DNA of 64,000 nucleotides from Nocardioides solisilvae (GCF_003194625.1 NZ_QHKX01000003.1:62001-126000), one strand, 5' to 3'; shown: positions 17,804-27,297, counted from the stretch's first letter. The notes: generated from the letters alone by a model not told the origin. Numbers and translations: made by a program.

Positions 17804-18417
17804 CGTCGCTCGTCGTGGTCTCCGCAGGTCTCTCGACCCCGTCGTCGACCCGGCTGCTCGCCGACAGCCTGGCCGCCGCCACCGCCGAGGCGCTGGAGGA
17901 GGTCGCGGTCACGGTGGTGGAGCTCCGCGACCTCGCCCACCAGCTCACCGACCACCTGCTCACCGGCTTCCCCGGCCCCGAGCTGTCGCGCGCCGTCGAC
18001 GCCGTACGCCGGGCCGACGGCCTCGTCGCGGTGACCCCCGTCTTCTCGGCCTCCTACTCCGGCCTCTTCAAGACCTTCTTCGACGTGCTGGAGCCGGGCC
18101 TCCTCGACGGCAAGCCCGTCCTGGTGGGCGCGACCGCCGGGACGGCACGGCACTCGCTCGTGCTGGACCACGCCCTGCGCCCGCTCTTCTCCTACCTGCA
18201 CGCGGTGGTCGTGCCGACCGGCGTCTTCGCCGCCACCGACGACTTCGGCGACGAGGGCCTGGACCGTCGGGTCGCGCGGGCAGCCGGTGAGCTCGCCGCC
18301 CTCATGGGCAAGGTCTCGGGCGTGGACGCGGCAGGACCGGCGCGCCGCACGGTCGAGGACGAGTTCGCCCACCCCACGCCGTTCGACGAGCTGCTGCGGC
18401 GGGCCAGCGGCTCCTGA
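17800..18417 (+). CDS. NADPH-dependent FMN reductase (CE1759 family)
   Basis: This flavodoxin-like FMN reductase probably supplies reduced FMN to the monooxygenase encoded just upstream. The 205 residues begin TSLVVVSAGLSTPSSTR, a phosphate-binding loop for FMN, and include TPVFSASYSGLFKTFFDVL, the usual flavin/dimer segment of the NADPH-dependent FMN reductase fold. The ATG at 17800 overlaps the upstream stop by 4 nt. Together with the divergent MarR it forms a compact two-component monooxygenase locus. Confidence 0.88.
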   Translation: MTSLVVVSAGLSTPSSTRLLADSLAAATAEALEEVAVTVVELRDLAHQLTDHLLTGFPGPELSRAVDAVRRADGLVAVTPVFSASYSGLFKTFFDVLEPGLLDGKPVLVGATAGTARHSLVLDHALRPLFSYLHAVVVPTGVFAATDDFGDEGLDRRVARAAGELAALMGKVSGVDAAGPARRTVEDEFAHPTPFDELLRRASGS

Positions 18418-18424
18418 CCGCCGC

Positions 18425-18844
18425 TCAGGCCGTCCGAGGCCCGTCCCCCGACCCCGGGGGGCGGGCCTCGGCGGCCTCGCGGGGCCGGAACCCGGAGCAG
18501 AGCACCCGCAGGTAGGTGAGGCGGCCGCCCTCGACGCGGTGGTAGGCCTGCTGCTCGGCCGTGAACGAGCCCGAGGGGTTCACCAGCGCGAACCGGTAGG
18601 CGACCCGTCGCAGGCCCTCCACGTCGTCGCCGTGCTCCACGCGCAGCACGGCCTCCACCTCGTCCTTGTCCTCGAACCAGTGGTCGAGGAGGACCGACAC
18701 CACCTCCGGCGCGGACGACGCCTCCCAGGCACGCCCCGGGGTCAGCCCCCGGAAGTCGACGTCGGGCGCGAGGAGCTCCAGGAGGCCGGCCCGGTCGTGC
18801 TCGGCGAGCGCGCGGACGAGGCGGTCGGCGACGGCGTGGTCCAT
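18425..18844 (-). CDS. NTF2-like (SnoaL-type) protein
   Basis: The 139-residue protein fits the cone-shaped NTF2/SnoaL fold: an N-terminal helix pair (AVADRLVRALAEHDRAGLLELL), then APDVDFRGLTPGRAWEA and alternating strands. Such proteins bind or isomerise small hydrophobic molecules, but many have no known function. ATG 18844 is the first start after the tRNA terminator; upstream in-frame sequence runs into the tRNA gene. The C-terminal 15 residues are Pro/Gly-rich. Confidence 0.75.
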   Translation of the reverse strand: MDHAVADRLVRALAEHDRAGLLELLAPDVDFRGLTPGRAWEASSAPEVVSVLLDHWFEDKDEVEAVLRVEHGDDVEGLRRVAYRFALVNPSGSFTAEQQAYHRVEGGRLTYLRVLCSGFRPREAAEARPPGSGDGPRTA

Positions 18845-18875
18845 CCCGGAAGTGTGGCGGCCGGCGGTGAAATGC

Positions 18876-18907
18876 GGAAGAGGCCGGGTGGTGACCCGGC
18901 CTCTTCC
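18876..18907 (-). terminator. Terminator of tRNA-Ala
   Basis: A perfect 14-bp hairpin (arms 18876-18889 and 18894-18907, loop GGTG), followed on the minus strand by GCATTT, lies 11 nt beyond the tRNA 3' end. Confidence 0.8.
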
Positions 18908-18918
18908 TCCTGCTTCGG

Positions 18919-18991
18919 TGGAGCTGAGGGGACTCGAACCCCTGACCCTCTGCATGCCATGCAGATGCGCTACCAGCTGCGCCACAGCCCC
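18919..18991 (-). tRNA. tRNA-Ala (anticodon GGC)
   Basis: The 73-nt cloverleaf has acceptor stem GGGGCTG/CAGCTCC with one G-T pair and an anticodon loop ATGGCAT on a 5-bp stem TCTGC/GCAGA, giving anticodon GGC. The T-loop GTTCGAGTC and discriminator A are normal. CCA is not encoded (the genome reads ACCG), so it must be added by nucleotidyltransferase. A TAACAT -10 box near 19025-19030 on the minus strand would start transcription about 25 nt upstream of the tRNA. Confidence 0.97.
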
Positions 18992-19062
18992 ATCGTTTCC
19001 ACCGCGGGCGGTGGCAACTCGCAGAATGTTAGCCAATGCCTCCCCGGATGCGAAATCGGGGG

Positions 19063-19689
19063 TCAGGCGTGTCGGTTCCAGGCCAGCAGGCGGCGGCCCG
19101 AGGCCGGGGCGTCCCCCTCGACCGCGGCCTGGAGAAGCGCCCAGTGGCAGTTGCCCAGGGGGGCGAACGACAGGCCCGCCCCGCGCGGCAGGCCGAGCCA
19201 CTCGGCCACCGAGACGCGCAGCGCCGCACCGTGGGAGACCACGACGCCGAGCCCGCCCTCGGGGACCGCCCCCATGGCCTCGTCGAGCGCCGGGAGGGTC
19301 CGGGCCAGGAGCACCGGGACGGGCTCGCCGCCGGGCGCCGCGTCGTACTCCCCGACCCGGAAGCGGGCGAACTCCTCGGGATGGCGCGCGCGGTACTCCT
19401 CGTGGGACCAGCCGCTCCGTTCCCCCAGGTCGAACTCGCGCAGGCGCGGGTCGGGCTCGACCTCCAGCCCCGCGGCGGCCGCCACCACCTCGGCGGTGGC
19501 GCGGGCGCGGGAGAGGTCGGACGAACGGACGAACGACGGCGAGAACCCGGCGAGCACCTCGGCGACCGTCTTCGCCTGCGCCTCCCCCGTCGGGTCCAGG
19601 GGGACGTCGAGCTGGCCCTGGATCCGCTTCTCGGCGTTCCAGGCGGTACGGCCGTGGCGCAGCAGCAGGAGGCTGCGCGGCTCAGGCAC
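19063..19689 (-). CDS. gpgP: Histidine phosphatase, probably glucosyl-3-phosphoglycerate phosphatase
   Basis: The 208-residue histidine phosphatase has the catalytic RHGRT near its N terminus (residues 11-15) and the second His in VVVSHGAAL. The position directly after nadD-rsfS is the same as that of the mycobacterial GpgP gene, whose product dephosphorylates glucosyl-3-phosphoglycerate in methylglucose lipopolysaccharide synthesis. That specific assignment rests on context. Its start overlaps the rsfS end by 8 nt, so it is the last gene of a four-gene operon. Confidence 0.8.
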   Translation of the reverse strand: MPEPRSLLLLRHGRTAWNAEKRIQGQLDVPLDPTGEAQAKTVAEVLAGFSPSFVRSSDLSRARATAEVVAAAAGLEVEPDPRLREFDLGERSGWSHEEYRARHPEEFARFRVGEYDAAPGGEPVPVLLARTLPALDEAMGAVPEGGLGVVVSHGAALRVSVAEWLGLPRGAGLSFAPLGNCHWALLQAAVEGDAPASGRRLLAWNRHA

Positions 19690-20050
19690 CGTCGAGGTCG
19701 CCCAGGTCGATCGACGGGCAGTCGCGCCACAACCGCTCGAGGGCGTAGAACTGGCGCTCCTCCTCGTGCTGGACGTGGACGACGAGGTCGCCGTAGTCGA
19801 GCAGCACCCACCGGCCGTCGCGCTCGCCCTCGCGCCGGATCGGCTTCGCGCCGGCCTCGCGCAGCTTGTCCTCGACCTCGTCGACCACGGCGCGGACCTG
19901 CCGGTCGTTGCTGGCCGAGGCGATGAGGAAGACGTCGGTGATCGCCAGCTGCTCGCTGACGTCGAAGGCGACGACCTGGGTGGCGAGCTTGTCCGCGGCC
20001 GCCGCGGCGGCGGTGCGGGCCAGCTCGAGCGCGTGGTCGGTGGCGGTCAC
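19682..20050 (-). CDS. rsfS: Ribosomal silencing factor RsfS
   Basis: RsfS binds ribosomal protein uL14 and blocks joining of the subunits when nutrients are low. The 122 residues contain the family core: [26 protein letters not shown], then [15 protein letters not shown] and [11 protein letters not shown]. Its start overlaps the nadD stop by 4 nt and its end overlaps gpgP by 8 nt. Confidence 0.96.
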   Translation of the reverse strand: MTATDHALELARTAAAAAADKLATQVVAFDVSEQLAITDVFLIASASNDRQVRAVVDEVEDKLREAGAKPIRREGERDGRWVLLDYGDLVVHVQHEEERQFYALERLWRDCPSIDLGDLDGA

Positions 20051-20667
20051 GAGGTCTCCTGGTGGGGCTGGGGGGTGTAGAGGTGGTGCTTGGCGATGTA
20101 CTGCACGACCCCGTCGGGCACGAGGTACCAGACCGGCTCACCCCGCACGGTGCGCCGGCGGCAGTCGGTGGAGGAGATCGCCAGGGCGGGGATCTCCACC
20201 ATCTCCACCCGGTCGGACGGGATCGCCGCCAGCGTCTTGGCGTCCATCTCGTAGCCGGGCCGCGTGCACCCGACGAAGCTGGCGAGCTCGAAGAGCTCCT
20301 CGGCGTCACGCCAGGTGAAGATGTCGGCGAGCGCGTCGGCGCCGGTGATGAAGTAGAGGTCGGTGTCGGGGAGCTCGCGGCGCAGGTCCCGGAGGGTGTC
20401 GATCGTGTACGTCGGGCCCTCGCGGTCGATGTCCACCCGCGAGACCCGGAACCGCGGGTTGGAGGCGGTGGCGATCACCGTCATGAGGTAGCGGTGCTCG
20501 GCCGGGGAGACGGCCCGCTCGGACTTCTGCCAGGGGTCGCCGGTGGGGACGAAGACGACCTCGTCGAGGTCGTGCCACGCCTGCACCTCGGAGGCAGCCA
20601 CGAGGTGGCCGTGGTGGATGGGGTCGAAGGTCCCACCCATCACGCCGACCCGACGTGGGCCGCGCAC
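20047..20667 (-). CDS. nadD: Nicotinate-nucleotide adenylyltransferase
   Basis: NadD adenylates nicotinate mononucleotide in NAD synthesis. The 206 residues begin [21 protein letters not shown], the nucleotidyltransferase HxGH motif, and have the C-terminal ISSTDCRRR signature. GTG 20667 is chosen because it follows the stop of the small upstream gene by 2 nt and places the GGTFDP motif normally. The longer in-frame extension covers that gene and is not credible. Confidence 0.95.
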   Translation of the reverse strand: MRGPRRVGVMGGTFDPIHHGHLVAASEVQAWHDLDEVVFVPTGDPWQKSERAVSPAEHRYLMTVIATASNPRFRVSRVDIDREGPTYTIDTLRDLRRELPDTDLYFITGADALADIFTWRDAEELFELASFVGCTRPGYEMDAKTLAAIPSDRVEMVEIPALAISSTDCRRRTVRGEPVWYLVPDGVVQYIAKHHLYTPQPHQETS

Positions 20668-20669
20668 GC

Positions 20670-20819
20670 TCAGCTGTGCTCGCGTCCCGCGCCGAAGGCG
20701 ACCAGGGCGCCCAGCAGCCCGAGCAGGATCAGGAGGGTGATGACACCCACGGCCCAGGGGTTGACGCCCTCCCACGTGTGGGACTCGGCCGCGGCGAGGA
20801 TGAGGTCGTTGTGCGCCAT
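20670..20819 (-). CDS. 49-residue single-helix membrane protein upstream of nadD
   Basis: The ORF encodes a short polar N terminus ([20 protein letters not shown]), one strongly hydrophobic helix (about residues 25-43, [17 protein letters not shown]) and a charged tail GAGREHS. It ends 2 nt before nadD, and a TAGGAT box ends 7 nt before its ATG, so it looks like the true first gene of the nadD-rsfS-gpgP operon. The function is unknown. Small membrane proteins at this position may escape automatic annotation because of their length. Confidence 0.75.
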   Translation of the reverse strand: MAHNDLILAAAESHTWEGVNPWAVGVITLLILLGLLGALVAFGAGREHS

Positions 20820-20826
20820 GCCGTCG

Positions 20827-20832
20827 ATCCTA
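20827..20832 (-). promoter_or_regulatory. -10 box of the nadD operon
   Basis: TAGGAT ends 7 nt before the ATG of the 49-residue gene, implying a leaderless operon transcript. Confidence 0.6.
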
Positions 20833-20866
20833 GCGGCAGCGGCGCGGGCCGCCCCGGGCGGGACCG

Positions 20867-22117
20867 TCAGCGGACGTGCCCGTCGCCCGTGACGACGTAC
20901 TTGGTGGACGTCATCTCGGGCAGCCCCATCGGGCCGCGGGCGTGCAGCTTCTGGGTGCTGATCCCGATCTCGGCACCGAACCCGAACTCCCCGCCGTCGG
21001 TGAACCGGGTGGAGGCGTTGACCAGGACGGCCGCGGAGTCGACGGTGGCGACGAAGCGCCGGGCCGCGCGCTGGTCCTCGGTCACGATCGCGTCGCTGTG
21101 GCCGGTCGAGAAGCGACGGATGTGCTCCACCGCCTCGTCGAGGGACCCGACGACCCGGGCGGAGATGTCGAGCGAGAGGTACTCGGCGGCGTGGTCCTCG
21201 TCGGTGGCCGGCTCGACCCCGTCGAAGTCGGCGAACACCGGGTCGCCGTGGATGGTGACCCCGGCGGACTGCAGCGCCTCCACCACCCGGGGCAGGAACT
21301 CCCCGGCGACGTCCTCGTGGACCAGTAGCGACTCGGCCGCGTTGCAGACGCTGGTGCGGTGGGTCTTGGAGTTCAGGACGATCGCGAGGGCGCGGTCGAG
21401 GTCGGCGGCGGCGTCGACGTAGACGTGGCAGTTCCCGGTCCCGGTCTCGATCACGGGAACCGTCGACTCCTCCACCACCGAGCGGATCAGGCCTGCCCCG
21501 CCGCGCGGGATCAGCACGTCGACGAGCCCGCGCGCCCTCATCAGGACCTTGACGCTGTCGTGGCTCTCCCCCGGCACGAGCTGGACGGCGTCGGCGGGCA
21601 GGCCGGCCGAGGCGACCGCGTCCCGGAGCACCTCGACGACGGCGGCGTTGGAGGAGCGGGCGCTGGAGGAGCCGCGCAGCAGGACCGCGTTGCCCGACTT
21701 CAGGCAGATGCCCGCCGCGTCGGCGGTGACGTTGGGGCGCGCCTCGTAGACCATCCCCACCACGCCGAACGGCACCCGCACCTGGCGCAGCTCGAGGCCG
21801 TTGGCCAGCGTCGACCCGCGCACCACTTCGCCGACGGGGTCGGGGAGCCCGGCGACGTCGCGCAGGCCCTGGGCCATCGCGGCCAGGCGCGCGTCGTCGA
21901 GCGTCAGCCGGTCCACGATGTTGGCCGGGGTGCCCGTGGCGCGGGCCCGCTCGACGTCGGTCGCGTTGGCGGCCAGCACCTCCGCCGCACGGGCCCCGAG
22001 GGCGTCCGCCATCGCGTGCAGCGCGCGGTCCTTGGCCTCCCGGGTCGCCAGCGCCAGGGCGTGGCTCGCCTCGCGGGCGCGCAGCGCCACCGTCCGGAAC
22101 TCGTGGGTGTCGGTCAT
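20867..22117 (-). CDS. proA: Gamma-glutamyl phosphate reductase
   Basis: ProA reduces glutamyl-5-phosphate to the semialdehyde in proline synthesis. The 416 residues show the aldehyde-dehydrogenase fold: [17 protein letters not shown], the nucleotide segment [11 protein letters not shown], and the catalytic cysteine at C258 within [11 protein letters not shown]. The length is normal. The ATG at 22117 lies 7 nt from a TAGGCT box. proB is not adjacent in the window. Confidence 0.97.
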   Translation of the reverse strand: MTDTHEFRTVALRAREASHALALATREAKDRALHAMADALGARAAEVLAANATDVERARATGTPANIVDRLTLDDARLAAMAQGLRDVAGLPDPVGEVVRGSTLANGLELRQVRVPFGVVGMVYEARPNVTADAAGICLKSGNAVLLRGSSSARSSNAAVVEVLRDAVASAGLPADAVQLVPGESHDSVKVLMRARGLVDVLIPRGGAGLIRSVVEESTVPVIETGTGNCHVYVDAAADLDRALAIVLNSKTHRTSVCNAAESLLVHEDVAGEFLPRVVEALQSAGVTIHGDPVFADFDGVEPATDEDHAAEYLSLDISARVVGSLDEAVEHIRRFSTGHSDAIVTEDQRAARRFVATVDSAAVLVNASTRFTDGGEFGFGAEIGISTQKLHARGPMGLPEMTSTKYVVTGDGHVR

Positions 22118-22124
22118 GGCGCCA

Positions 22125-22130
22125 AGCCTA
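22125..22130 (-). promoter_or_regulatory. -10 box for a leaderless proA mRNA
   Basis: TAGGCT ends 7 nt before the proA ATG, and no ribosome site is present between them. Confidence 0.6.
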
Positions 22131-22189
22131 GGTGCGGCGGGATGATGACGGATGCGGGTCCCACCTTGGGGCCGGGACGGGGGACCACC

Positions 22190-23788
22190 ATGAAGACCAT
22201 CGCACGCGCGCGCAGGACCGGGCCGACCCGGAGCGCGGCCGGCGGACGGCGTCGCGCCGCCACGGCGGCCGGCCTGGCCGCGGCGGCCGCGACCCTGCTG
22301 GCCTCGGCACTGCCGGCGGCCGGCGCCGGCGCGGCCGGCGGCGACCCGGCCGGCGGCGACGCCGCGGGCCACTGGCCCGGACCGGTGGCGTCCGCCGACG
22401 CGGCGGCGCCTTTCACCCTGTGGGCGCCCCGCCTCCTGGAGGCGACCGCCGAGGGCCCCCGCCACCGGGTCTGGGTCGACTGGGGCGTGCGGGCGGTGGC
22501 CGGCTCGGCCCCGCTCGAGGTCCGGACCCGCCGGACGGACTGGGACGAGCCGATCACCGGGACCTGGACCGCCGGCGACCTCTCGGGCACGGTCCCGCCG
22601 GGCCTGCAGCGGACCTTCCAGGGGCTCACCCACTTCCTGCGGGTGGAGATCCGCGACCGCCGGGGCCGCCTCGTGCAGACCCGGCGGATGGACGCCTGCT
22701 TCGGCAACGGGGCCGAGCGGGCCCGGCCCGACGCCCCGGCCACCTCGCCCTACCCGTTCGGCTGCCCGTGGAACCCGTTCACGGTCGGCTCCGTGCAGGG
22801 CGTCCAGGCGGGGTGGGCCGCCCAGCTCGCCTTCGACACCAAGCCGCTGCGGCTGGCCCCCGGACGCTACGACGTGCGGATCGGCGTCAACCCGCGCTGG
22901 GCCGACGCCTTCGGCCTGCCCCAGGAGTCCCGGCGCCTCGCCTCGGTGCTGCGCGTCCAGCGGTCGGACCACGAGCACCCGTCCGGGGCACAGCACGAGC
23001 ACGACGCCCCGACGGCACGGCCTGCCACCCCGTCCGCACCCCCCGCTCCCCCGGCGGCCGCGCCGCCGGCGACCGACGCCGCGGGGAGCGCCGCCGGCCC
23101 GCGGCCCGACCTGCGCTCGCTCCCGGCGCACGGCATCGAGCTGAACGGCCGCAGCACCCACCTGCGCTTCTCGGCGACGGTCTGGAACGCCGGGGACTCC
23201 CCGCTCGTGGTCGACGGCTTTCGCCGCGGCCAGCAGGACGTGATGGACGCCTACCAGTACTTCTTCGACGCCGAGGGCGAGCAGGTGGGCCACCAGCTGG
23301 TGGGCGAGATGAGGTTCCACCGCGCCAACCACCAGCACTGGCACTTCCAGGACTTCGCCCGCTACCGGCTGCTGCACGCCGACCGCTCGGTCGCGGCCAC
23401 CTCCGGCAAGGTCTCCTTCTGCCTGGCCAACACCGACGCGATCGACTACACCGTGCCGGGAGCGGACTGGAAGCCCGAGGGCACCGACCTCTCCACCGCC
23501 TGCGGCACCCCCGGCTCGCTCGCGGTCCGGGAGGTGCTGGCCTCCGGCTCCGGCGACACCTACGCCCAGTACCGCGCCGGTCAGGCGTTCAAGGTCGAGG
23601 GGCTGCCCAACGGCTGGTACTGGATCTCCGTCGAGGCGAACCCGTCCGGGAACCTCGTCGAGCACGACACGACCGACAACGTGAGCCTGCGCCGGATCCA
23701 CCTCGGCGGCCGGCCGGGCGCGCGCATCGTGAAGGTGCCGCCCGTGGGCCTGGTCGACGAGACGATGCCCCACGGCTTCGGCGGGTGA
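22190..23788 (+). CDS. Secreted lysyl-oxidase-like protein
   Basis: The protein (532 residues from ATG 22190) has an Arg-rich, Ala-rich signal peptide of about 50 residues. A non-catalytic N-terminal domain (residues about 65-260) and a Pro/Ala-rich linker follow. The C-terminal domain resembles the lysyl oxidase fold found in actinobacteria, with the His cluster [16 protein letters not shown] and a Cys pair (FCLANT and TACGTP). In lysyl oxidases such histidines bind copper. Whether the tyrosine-derived quinone cofactor forms here cannot be told. An upstream ATG at 22142 is possible but has a poor context. Confidence 0.7.
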   Translation: MKTIARARRTGPTRSAAGGRRRAATAAGLAAAAATLLASALPAAGAGAAGGDPAGGDAAGHWPGPVASADAAAPFTLWAPRLLEATAEGPRHRVWVDWGVRAVAGSAPLEVRTRRTDWDEPITGTWTAGDLSGTVPPGLQRTFQGLTHFLRVEIRDRRGRLVQTRRMDACFGNGAERARPDAPATSPYPFGCPWNPFTVGSVQGVQAGWAAQLAFDTKPLRLAPGRYDVRIGVNPRWADAFGLPQESRRLASVLRVQRSDHEHPSGAQHEHDAPTARPATPSAPPAPPAAAPPATDAAGSAAGPRPDLRSLPAHGIELNGRSTHLRFSATVWNAGDSPLVVDGFRRGQQDVMDAYQYFFDAEGEQVGHQLVGEMRFHRANHQHWHFQDFARYRLLHADRSVAATSGKVSFCLANTDAIDYTVPGADWKPEGTDLSTACGTPGSLAVREVLASGSGDTYAQYRAGQAFKVEGLPNGWYWISVEANPSGNLVEHDTTDNVSLRRIHLGGRPGARIVKVPPVGLVDETMPHGFGG

Positions 23789-23795
23789 GCACCGG

Positions 23796-24386
23796 GTGAG
23801 GTCGGGGACGGCGCCGCGCGTGCTGCTGCTCGGGGACAGCCACCTGGCCCGGCTCGGCCCCCGGGTGCCGGCCCTCGGGGCGGGCGTGGTCAACCGGGCG
23901 CGCGGCGGGGCCTCCTCCCGCGACCTCGCGGGCCAGGTCGCCGCGGCGCGGGCCGACGCGGTGGGGGGCCGGTACGACGCCGCCGTGGTCTCGGTGGGGA
24001 CCAACGACGCGGCCCCCTGGAAGCAGGTGCCGCTCGAGGAGTGCGCGAGCCTCCTCGCCGCGGCGGTCGCGGACCTGCCCTGCCCGGTCGTCCTGCTGGC
24101 ACCCCCGGGCGTGGACGAGGCCCGGCTGACCCGGGAGCGGGACCGGACCGAGGCGGTCGTCGCGCACTACCGGGCTCGGCTCTCCCGCGTCGTGCTCGCC
24201 TCGGACGGCCGGGTGGTCGCCCCACCCGGCCTCCTCGCGCCGCTCGGCCCAGACGCCTTCCTGGCCGACGGCGTCCACCTCACCCCCGCGGCGTACGACG
24301 TGCTGCTGCCGGCCGTCGCCGCCGCCGTGTCGGCGCTACTCGGGCCCGTCCCCGTCAGCCCCAGTGGCGTCGCAGGACCGTCGTGA
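23796..24386 (+). CDS. SGNH/GDSL hydrolase
   Basis: This is an esterase or acyl-hydrolase of the SGNH fold. The 196 residues carry block I as [12 protein letters not shown] (Ser nucleophile in GDSH), block III as [10 protein letters not shown], and block V as [11 protein letters not shown] with the catalytic Asp-His. No signal peptide is evident, so it is probably cytoplasmic. It starts 7 nt after the lysyl-oxidase-like gene, so the two probably share a transcript. Its last 32 bases overlap the convergent helicase gene. Confidence 0.85.
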   Translation: MRSGTAPRVLLLGDSHLARLGPRVPALGAGVVNRARGGASSRDLAGQVAAARADAVGGRYDAAVVSVGTNDAAPWKQVPLEECASLLAAAVADLPCPVVLLAPPGVDEARLTRERDRTEAVVAHYRARLSRVVLASDGRVVAPPGLLAPLGPDAFLADGVHLTPAAYDVLLPAVAAAVSALLGPVPVSPSGVAGPS

Positions 24387-27291
24387 CCCCGAACGGGTCT
24401 GCCCCGTGGTGGGCCGCCAGCACGCCCGCGCCCTCCGGGGAGCCCGTGTAGAGGAGCCGGTCGCCGCCGACCCAGTGGTCCCAGGCCCGGGCGAACTGCT
24501 GCGCCTTGCCGGCGTGGGTGCCGAGCGTCGTCGGGACGGCGTGCCACACGGTCTCCTCGGCGCGCAGCGACCGCAGCCGCAGCAGGGCGGACCTGCGGGT
24601 CACCGCGCGGCCGACCGGCGCGGCCCCGGGACGCACCACGTGCCTCGCCACGACGTAGCGAGGGGTGCCGAGCGGGGCCAGCACCTCGTCGAGCGCCTCC
24701 GCGAAGAGGGCGCCCTCCTCCGCGGTGGCCTCCGCGAGGCGGCAGCGGTGCTCTCCCCCGGGGTGCACCTCGACGACCACGTCGGCGGGCCCCTGCCGCA
24801 CCTGACCCGTCGACCGCAGGGCCTGGGCGACCGCGCAGGCCACCCGGTGCACCGAGGGCACCGCCGCGTCCGCGAGCTGCCGGCGCGCCCAGGCGTCGAG
24901 CTCGCGGTGGCGCCGACGCCCCAGCACGCCCAGCGCCGCGGCACCGCCGAGGCCCAGCGCGCCCAGGCCGGTGGCGGCGAGCGTGGTGACCGGCCCGCCG
25001 GCCCCCTCCGCGAGGACGACCGGCACGCCCACCCCGCCGTGCAGGAGGCCGAGGACGCCCAGCGGGAGCAGCGGCGAGGGACGGGCCCCGGCTGCGGTGC
25101 TCCCGTCCGGTCCGGCCGCGGGGGCCGGCACCCGCCGCAGCTCGATCCCCTCGGGTGTCGGGACGAGCGTGGCGGGATCCGGCGCCGGCAGCCTGACGAC
25201 GGCTGCGTCGGACGCCAGGGCCGCAGGCCCCGACGCGTCGGCGCCGAGCGCCGCAGCCGGAGCGGGGAGCACCCGCAGCGTCGGGACCACCTCGTCGCGG
25301 TACGGCGTCCCGACCCGCCAGCGCCGAGCCACCGCCTCCCGCTGCCCGGCCCGCTCCCGCATCCTGGCGTTGAGGTCGGCGAACGAGGCGACGGGCGGCG
25401 GCGCCCAGGCGGAGAACGTGGAGTCGAGGTGGCCCACGCCGTCGACCACGTCACCGTCCTCGTCGACCCCGTGGAAGCCCTCGTGCTTGCGGACGAGCCT
25501 GGCCCAGTCCCGGTCCCCGGTGGGGTGCTCCTCGGAGACGCAGATCACCGACCAGTTGACGGCCACCTTCTCCGGCCACGTCGGGTCGGTGCGCAGCGCC
25601 CGTCCGCGGGTCTGCACCACCGCCGTGAGGGTGGTGGCGGCGGTGAGGTCCACCAGACCGGTGACCCGCCGGGCGTCCCACCCCTCCCCGAGCAGGCCCC
25701 GGGTGCCCACGAGGACCTGGCACCCGCCCATCTCGAAGAAGGACGTCACGTGGACCACCCAGCCACGGCTGGACCAGCGCCCGCCGAGGGCGAAGAGGTC
25801 GGTGCCCTCCAGCGGCACGACCTCGAGGTCCGCGGCCAGGTCGGGCGAGGCCTCGGCGACGTGGTCGCGCAGCCGTTCGACGGTGCTCCGCTCCCCGGCG
25901 ACCGTGGACCCCGTGACCAGGAGCGGCGCGAGGTCGCGGGTGGTCGGGTCGCCCACCAGGGCGGCCAGGGTGGCCACGGCGGAGCCGGACTGCTGGGGCA
26001 GCACCCCGTGCAGCCCCGTGGGCAGCGTGGCGGAGGCCCGCTCGTGGTCGCACAGCACCAGCATGCGCAGCCGCGACCCCAGCTCGGCCGCCTCGGTGGC
26101 CACGATCTCCACGGTGGCCGTGGTCTTGGCCTCGGAGCGGGCGAGCACCCGGTCGACGCCCGAGCGCCCGCGCCGGACCCCGTGGCGGGTCCACTGGTGG
26201 CCCACCGACGGCAGGGCCCGCCGCACCACCTCGAGCGCCTCGACGTCCCTCGGGTCGTCGCTGGGGGCGACCTGCTTGCCGAGCCAGTCCTGGAGCAGCA
26301 GCACCCAGTCCTCCACCGTCGGCGGTCGACGGTGCTCCTCCAGGAGCCGGGCCCCCGTGGGCAGCCGGACGAGGCCGGCGTGGTGCAGGCGGAGCACCGC
26401 GCGGGCCAGGTCGGGCTCGGACCGGGCCAGGGCGGCCCAGCTGAGCACCTCGGGGACCGGCACCACCGCCCGCAGGTCGATCCAGGAGAGGAAGGGCAGG
26501 GAGCCGAACGTCGGGTCCGTCAGGTGGGTGGTGAGCTCGGCGAACCTCAGCCCCTCCTCCCGCAGCCACTGCTCCTCGTGGACCGTCGGGGTGGTCAACC
26601 ACACCAGCTCGGCGAACGGCGCCAGGTCCCCCTCGCGGACCACCGAGGGGACGCTCGCCGAGAAGACCGTCTCGCCGAAGAGGTCGCGCACCAGCGCGGC
26701 CTGCTCGCCGCGCAGCGCCTCGGGCGGGGTCGCCGTGAGGCCGAGGACCCGGGCCTCGGGCAGCAGCGCGAGCACCTCGCCCAGGAGCCGGCCCCACACC
26801 TCGAGCAGGTGGTGGCACTCGTCGAGGACCAGCAGCAGGCCGCGCTGGTCGGCCAGCTGCCCGACGAGGGCCTGCCCGTGTGGGTGGAGCCGGTCCAGGA
26901 GGGTCGGCGCGCCGTCCGGTCCCGCACCGGACGCGTCCTCCACGACGGAGGGGTCGTCGGTCACCTCGTCGTCGGCGTCGAAGACGGCGAGCGACTGGTA
27001 GGTCAGGGAGGAGAGGTCGCCCTCCAGCTCGCGGACGGCTCCGACCGCCAGCCCGTGCTCACGGGCGGCCCGCACCCACTGAGCCTGGATCGCCGTGTTG
27101 GGGCTGAGCACGACGACGTGGCTCACGTCCCCGGCGGCCAGGTGGGCGCTCGCGGTCTCCAGCCCCACCCGGGTCTTGCCGGCTCCGGGCGGGAGCACCA
27201 CCCAGGCCCGCCGACGCCCCGACGACCACGCGTCCTCGAGCGCCGCCAGCGCCCGGCGCTGGTGGGTGCGCAGCGGGGGTGGCGGGGTCAT
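24355..27291 (-). CDS. DEAH-type superfamily 2 helicase with internal hydrophobic segment
   Basis: The 978-residue protein opens with a Q-motif-like LRTHQRRALAALED. Walker A is LPPGAGKTRVG, Walker B is DECHH, motif III is LTATP, and motif VI is VVQTRGRALR. This matches SF2 helicases of the UvrB/type III restriction type. The RecA-like lobes are split by a long insert (residues about 200-420). The unusual part is a segment at about residues 740-798 (DNA 24900-25074) with two hydrophobic, glycine-rich stretches, followed by a 180-residue C-terminal domain ending in [11 protein letters not shown] that was not recognised. The substrate and role are unknown, and no nuclease or methyltransferase lies beside it. 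Confidence 0.8.
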   Translation of the reverse strand: MTPPPPLRTHQRRALAALEDAWSSGRRRAWVVLPPGAGKTRVGLETASAHLAAGDVSHVVVLSPNTAIQAQWVRAAREHGLAVGAVRELEGDLSSLTYQSLAVFDADDEVTDDPSVVEDASGAGPDGAPTLLDRLHPHGQALVGQLADQRGLLLVLDECHHLLEVWGRLLGEVLALLPEARVLGLTATPPEALRGEQAALVRDLFGETVFSASVPSVVREGDLAPFAELVWLTTPTVHEEQWLREEGLRFAELTTHLTDPTFGSLPFLSWIDLRAVVPVPEVLSWAALARSEPDLARAVLRLHHAGLVRLPTGARLLEEHRRPPTVEDWVLLLQDWLGKQVAPSDDPRDVEALEVVRRALPSVGHQWTRHGVRRGRSGVDRVLARSEAKTTATVEIVATEAAELGSRLRMLVLCDHERASATLPTGLHGVLPQQSGSAVATLAALVGDPTTRDLAPLLVTGSTVAGERSTVERLRDHVAEASPDLAADLEVVPLEGTDLFALGGRWSSRGWVVHVTSFFEMGGCQVLVGTRGLLGEGWDARRVTGLVDLTAATTLTAVVQTRGRALRTDPTWPEKVAVNWSVICVSEEHPTGDRDWARLVRKHEGFHGVDEDGDVVDGVGHLDSTFSAWAPPPVASFADLNARMRERAGQREAVARRWRVGTPYRDEVVPTLRVLPAPAAALGADASGPAALASDAAVVRLPAPDPATLVPTPEGIELRRVPAPAAGPDGSTAAGARPSPLLPLGVLGLLHGGVGVPVVLAEGAGGPVTTLAATGLGALGLGGAAALGVLGRRRHRELDAWARRQLADAAVPSVHRVACAVAQALRSTGQVRQGPADVVVEVHPGGEHRCRLAEATAEEGALFAEALDEVLAPLGTPRYVVARHVVRPGAAPVGRAVTRRSALLRLRSLRAEETVWHAVPTTLGTHAGKAQQFARAWDHWVGGDRLLYTGSPEGAGVLAAHHGADPFGVTTVLRRHWG

Positions 27292-27297
27292 GGGCAG

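Noticed and set aside
24355..27291. A restriction or phage-defence island around the DEAH helicase
   Set aside because: Neighbours are an SGNH hydrolase and etfBA; no nuclease, methyltransferase, reverse transcriptase or toxin is present.
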